NCBI GenBank assembly: GCA_016748015.1
Contig: JAAOMT010000039.1
Span: 4,515 to 14,818, forward strand
From: Geosiphon pyriformis
Lineage: Eukaryota; Glomeromycota; Glomeromycetes; Archaeosporales; Geosiphonaceae
Reading direction: 5' to 3'
DNA length: 10,304 nucleotides
The first letter of the stretch is position 1, and each line of letters opens with the position of its first letter. The notes under the pieces are model-generated. The model was not told the origin of the DNA, made no database searches, and saw only the letters and a list, made by a program, of their open reading frames with translations. The translations under genes and the position numbers were made by a program. This document shows positions 7,491 to 10,304 of this stretch, piece after piece.

Positions 7491-8738
7491 TTACTCTCTT
7501 TGGCTCAGGAGTAAATTCAAATCTGATGTTAGATTTGATGACTTTTTGAGAAGATGAGACAAAACAGCCAGCAAATCCCTATTTTGTCTGGTTTCTTCTC
7601 TGTTAAGCAATGCTTTAAGAGTCATCCCATCTTGATATACAAATTTTTTCAAGGACATCATAAACTTGAATGCATTTATGATGTCAACTTCTTGATTTCC
7701 AGTGTGAAGTTTGAAAATGGCATTTTGAGCATAATAGGTATAAAGTAAAATCCTATCTGCTTCATTGTAAAGTGCTTTTATCAAACCCAACTGAATAGTA
7801 ATTCCATTTATAAGACCAATATGCAAGCAAATTCTATTTACTTCTGCTTCTGTCATATAAGGAGTAGTAGCAAGAAACTTATTATATTCAAATACAGTTT
7901 CTGCTACAAAAACCATTTCATCTTTATGTATTGTGAATTCATTTGCCTCAAATTCAACAATAAAAAAGGGAAATTGCTGCTCCAAATTGTTGAAGACAAC
8001 ATCTGTAAAATCTTACCTTGCAGAATCTTTTCCACTATTACCAGGAATTTGGCGCTGATATTCCCAGTTTGTGTCGATACCTTCTGAGCCTATCAGGAAG
8101 ATATCTAGAAAAATATTTGTCCAGAGTTGTGCCTTAATCGAATTTTCTGAAGGCATACTTCCTGGACCTCTGCTAGGGATCAGTGAACAAAGCGAGACAG
8201 CACTAATTGCAAAAAAGGCTACCCCTACATCGATGATGCAATGATCTTTTGTGTCAAAGGAACTTGGCACCTGTTCCTGGATGTGGGGCTTTGTGTTTTT
8301 CACAATGCCTTTTGCAATTAGATCGCCCATAATTGCAGGTGCATTTTGAATCTGGTCATTGGAACTATCTTTGAGGACAAGCTCCAATAAAGGTACGTTG
8401 ATAGACGGTGTAGGCAAAGACGTGCTGGTGGATTGGAAGCCTGTGAAGAGAGACCAGCCTACAACAGACCAGGTAAGCATTACGGATAAATGCCTACCCC
8501 TTTGTGATTGTTCGTCATTGTGATGATTCAAGGATTCTCCTGTAGGACAGGAGTGTAGCGGTGACAGGCGGCATGAATAGTAGGATTTCATGTGGTGGGT
8601 CGTTGGGAGGTGTTTGTGGGCTGTTGGGAGTTCCTCGGCCGACGATTGGTTTCTTAGAAGTTTCAATGCTTCTTGCATTGAAACTGCTGCTCTGCTTGCC
8701 CTTGAAAATTTCTTTAAATTCTGATGCGACATCTCCAT
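7491..8738 (-). pseudogene. Repeat-borne hypothetical protein, 415 codons with one internal stop
   Basis: One reading frame runs from ATG 8738 to TAA 7493-7491, broken only by TAA at 8015-8013 (codon 242). The N-terminal half is Ser/Thr/His-rich and probably disordered (NQSSAEELPTAHKHLPTTHH). The second half is compact: ENSIKAQLWTNIFLDIF, then IDTNWEYQRQIPGNSGKDSA, stop, DF, then FPFFIVEFEANEFTIHKDEM, a helical region and a Leu-rich end (LAVLSHLLKKSSNL). The order Asp243, a gap of 18, then Glu262-x-Glu264 in a beta-strand-like IVEFE, resembles the PD-(D/E)XK nuclease core in its ExE form, but this is inference from one motif. The stop falls where Pro of an RPDF-like motif might be. The TAA sits inside AGGTAAGA, a good splice donor, but no acceptor restores the frame. 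No known function; base composition is richer in GC than the neighbours. Confidence 0.5.
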
Positions 8739-8791
8739 TGTCGCATTTTGATGTTGCTGCAAGTAGTAAGTGTCCTAGTCGTCGGTGTGCC

Positions 8792-8872
8792 CTACTTGCT
8801 CACGACACGCTCCCAATAATCGTGGTGGGCAACTTTAACTAAAGTTGCCTTCTGTAATCCACCTCTTGGCAT
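8792..8872 (-). other. Short ORF upstream of the broken repeat-borne gene
   Basis: ATG at 8872 gives 26 codons (MPRGGLQKATLVKVAHHDYW...) ending at TAG 8794-8792. It overlaps a palindrome and lies about 55 nt upstream of, and out of frame with, the large frame beginning at 8738. It could be a leader ORF or a piece of the repeat's terminal region that happens to be open. I do not recognise it. Confidence 0.2.
8828..8849. repeat. 22-bp palindrome (10-bp arms)
   Basis: GGCAACTTTA, spacer AC, then TAAAGTTGCC: perfect 10-bp arms with a 2-nt spacer. It stands at the right-hand edge of the GC-richer block, where terminal structures of a transposable element would be expected. No matching copy was seen at the left edge (7260-7300). 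Confidence 0.9.
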
Positions 8873-8966
8873 TTTTCTATTGTTGTTTTTTTTGTCATAG
8901 AAAGAGAAAGTTTAAAAAACAAAAATTTATTTATTTTTTAAATAATCATATATAATCAGAAAAAAT

Positions 8967-9061
8967 TTTAACGCGTCTCTGATTATAAATCATAAATATA
9001 AACAAAAACATTGTTTATAATTATGATTTACAATTTTCTGTATAATCAGAGACGCATTAAA
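8967..9061. repeat. MITE-like imperfect hairpin of about 95 bp
   Basis: The arms 8967-8987 and 9041-9061 are 21-bp inverted repeats with one mismatch (core GCGTCTCTGATTATA / TATAATCAGAGACGC). Nested inside are TAAATCATAA (8986-8995) with TTATGATTTA (9021-9030), and TATAAAC (8997-9003) with GTTTATA (9013-9019). The right arm has an extra 10 nt (9031-9040). ATTATAAATCAT (8982) recurs directly at 9061, and TATAATCAGA (8951) at 9041. No ORF inside. A small non-autonomous foldback element is the likeliest explanation. Confidence 0.6.
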
Positions 9062-9410
9062 TTATAAATCATAAAATTTTTTTATTTAAACAAAATAAAA
9101 AAACAAAATTTGCAGAAAAAATACCTTATTTCCTGGGTATATTTTATTTCGCTTAAAGTTTTTATTAAATAAATAAAACATGAAAACGATGTTAGTATAT
9201 TTTATGGCTCCTAATATTTTCTCATTTTGTTATTGTTTTCGGCTATAAAATATGATCACCATTTTCTTTATGCTGCGCCCATTTACATTATTCAGTCTAG
9301 TTTATTACGAGATATGGACGTCATATTCTTAATGATTGTTCTTGTTGTAACCCTTTATATTGTTCTCTTATCTGACTTTAAGGCAAGGGGGAAGGACTGA
9401 TTTAAATGTT
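9062..9410. other. AT-rich spacer, no gene seen
   Basis: No coding-like frame on either strand. A weak inverted pair (ATATTTTATGGC at 9197-9208 and GGCTATAAAATAT at 9241-9253) is the only structure noted. Confidence 0.5.
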
Positions 9411-9413
9411 ATG

Positions 9414-9526
9414 ATTGGTCCCACGGTTTTATGAGGATGTGAATCCTCATGATTTGATTCAGCCAATAATAGGATTTGAAATAATATGACTCAATCCACT
9501 AAACGCGATTCTTAACAATATATAAA
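9414..9526 (+). promoter_or_regulatory. Promoter-like segment: two CCAAT boxes and a TATA box
   Basis: ATTGG (inverted CCAAT) at 9414-9418, CCAAT at 9463-9467, and TATATAAA at 9519-9526. The TATA box lies 52 nt past the second CCAAT. A start site about 30 nt further on would fall at the beginning of the CT-rich repeat (9553), which would then form most of the 5' UTR before the ATG at 9769. The set matches a classical RNA polymerase II core promoter or the promoter inside a repeat element. Confidence 0.5.
9431..9450. repeat. 20-bp inverted repeat between the two CCAAT boxes
   Basis: ATGAGGAT, spacer GTGA, ATCCTCAT: perfect 8-bp arms. Its place inside the promoter-like segment suggests a dimeric factor site, but no known factor is assigned. 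Confidence 0.6.
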
Positions 9527-9552
9527 CTAGCCTAGAACTTTTAAACTATTAG

Positions 9553-9751
9553 TTACCTCTCTCTCTCACTTATTCTTCTCTCTCACTTACCCTTCTCTTT
9601 CACTTACTCTCTCTCTCACTTACCCCTCTCTCACTTACCCTTCTCTCTCACCTACCCTTCTCTCACTTACCCCTCTCTCACTTACCCTTCTCTTTCACTT
9701 ACCCTTCTCTCTCACCTACCCTTCTCTCACTTACCCCTCTCTCACTTACCC
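9553..9751. repeat. CT-rich tandem repeat with a 64-nt higher-order unit
   Basis: About 200 bp of near-pure pyrimidine on the plus strand, built from units of roughly 15-19 nt of the form CTCACTTACCC plus a CT run. Variants (CACCTACCC, CTTTCACTTACCC) recur in the same order: CACCTACCC at 9649 and again at 9713, giving a 64-nt period. Strand asymmetry could favour triplex or R-loop formation, or act as a transcribed pyrimidine-rich leader. Confidence 0.9.
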
Positions 9752-9768
9752 ACTAAACCAAGAAGTCG

Positions 9769-9885
9769 ATGTTCAAGTCGTTGAGCATTGGAACGAGAGT
9801 TAAAGGTCAGTACCTTTTCACATTTTTCAGAGGATGTGAGCGCCTACTATGTTTTGATCAGACATCTGCGCGCACATTGTGGTAG
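9769..9885 (+). CDS. Short ORF after the CT-rich leader (38 aa)
   Basis: First ATG after the promoter-like segment and CT-rich repeat, with G at -3. It gives MFKSLSIGTRVKGQYLFTFF and onward to LW-TAG at 9883-9885. I do not recognise it. A GTCAGT donor-like site follows codon 12 (AAAG|GTCAGT), so it may be only a first exon. It lies in a different frame from the next open stretch (from 9882). It is best read as the 5' part of a repeat-family transcription unit; independent function is unproven. Confidence 0.25.
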   Translation: MFKSLSIGTRVKGQYLFTFFRGCERLLCFDQTSARTLW

Positions 9886-10304
9886 GAAAATGGTCTGAGA
9901 TTCGTGCTGTATGCTTCGCGCTATAAGCTTCGTGCTCGGGAAAGTGGAAAATGCTTAAAGAATTTAGTGAAGGTGATTCACCCTATGCTATCAGAATAGG
10001 GAAGAAGAGTCGTCCAGGTTTTATGTTCACCATGACATGCACATTTTGTTTTACAGCAATTGTGCTATACCTCATTCTAATAGTATGGGGAAGAAGAATG
10101 TCTGGGTCTTACTTCTCTGTGGCGTTCACTTTTGCTTTTCTTGGCATGAGATGTATCCCGTGACTACTGGTCAAGTGGGAGGCAATCCAGACTAGCATAT
10201 GCTTTCTGTGGTTCGCGCTGTCTCGTATTGGCTCAATATTTTATTGATCTTCTTTTTATACCATTCTAGATTCAAATCTTAAAGCCAAACAACTGTCAGT
10301 TAAG
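9882..10304 (+). pseudogene. Hydrophobic repeat-family ORF with three nonsense codons, runs off the window
   Basis: One frame stays coding-like from VGKWSEIRAVCFAL (9882 on) to the window edge, broken by TAA at 9924-9926, TGA at 10161-10163 and TGA at 10245-10247. The longest open part begins at ATG 9951 (MLKEFSEGDSPYAIRIGKKS) and continues into a hydrophobic stretch (CTFCFTAIVLYLILIVW, a probable membrane span, then SYFSVAFTFAFLG). After the stops, WEAIQTSICFLWFAL and LDSNLKAKQLSVK follow in the same frame. One frame surviving three stops suggests an ORF that was recently open, as in a dispersed repeat, but noncoding repeat DNA (for example an LTR) with a chance frame cannot be excluded. No family recognised. 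Confidence 0.35.
9901..9936. repeat. 14-nt imperfect tandem repeat, 2.6 copies
   Basis: TTCGTGCT, GTATGC, TTCGCGCT, ATAAGC, TTCGTGCT: the 8-mer recurs every 14 nt with one change in the middle copy. The in-frame TAA at 9924-9926 of the overlapping frame lies inside the second unit. Confidence 0.75.

Noticed and set aside
7999-8016. A 14-nt intron removing the TAA
   Set aside because: GTAAGATTTTACAG is far below any workable spliceosomal intron length and its removal would shift the frame.
7554-8087. Two plus-strand frames (7554-7748 and 7821-8087)
   Set aside because: They are shadows of the 415-codon minus-strand frame.
8561-8842. Plus-strand frame of 93 codons
   Set aside because: Antisense to the N-terminal part of the repeat-borne ORF and the short upstream ORF; composition is only the reverse complement.
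9553-9751. CRISPR array or telomere-like repeat
   Set aside because: There are no unique spacers and the unit is not a telomeric hexamer; it is a CT-rich minisatellite in eukaryotic DNA.

Overview
The window looks like AT-rich nuclear DNA of an arbuscular-mycorrhizal (Glomeromycotina, Rhizophagus-like) fungus. The reasons are short GT-AG introns of about 60-110 nt, a very AT-rich background, and a mix of gene families known to be expanded in that group: Sel1-like repeats, tyrosine-kinase-like (TKL-type) protein kinases and class 3 lipase-like secreted proteins. The genus is inferred from gene style, not from a search.

Only one gene looks intact. It is a four-exon minus-strand gene (4371 to 2942) for a secreted, 382-residue class 3 lipase-like protein. 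Its nucleophile elbow reads GFGIGA where the family has GHSLGG, so the catalytic serine is a glycine, while candidate catalytic Asp277 and His365 are present. The last exon, which holds the His box, is short and outside the obvious open frames; it is found by splicing 3168 to 3061.

Most of the rest is a graveyard. From left to right: an unrecognised decayed minus-strand gene (192-944); a Sel1-repeat relic with a +1 frameshift (1058-1226); a C2H2 finger-like relic (2436-2522); a lipase C-terminal relic (5235-5441) and a cytochrome P450-like relic (5649-5837), both on the minus strand; and a plus-strand protein kinase pseudogene (about 5932-7037) that can be followed through its N-lobe, HxD, DxG and C-lobe motifs, with frameshifts and nonsense codons. 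The stretches 1227-2423, 2526-2941 and 4435-5234 are AT-rich with no gene seen.

From about 7260 to 8880 the base composition becomes visibly richer in G and C. This block holds a 415-codon minus-strand frame with a single internal TAA (8738 to 7491), a near-perfect palindrome (8828-8849) and, just outside it, a roughly 95-bp MITE-like hairpin (8967-9061). From about 9410 to the right edge there is a promoter-like segment (two CCAAT boxes and a TATA box), a 200-bp CT-rich tandem repeat with a 64-nt higher-order period, a 38-codon ORF, and a longer hydrophobic frame broken by three stops that runs off the window. These last two blocks look like members of dispersed repeat families. The genes do not form a pathway; the window is one living secreted pseudo-lipase set among degenerate copies of expanded families and repeats.
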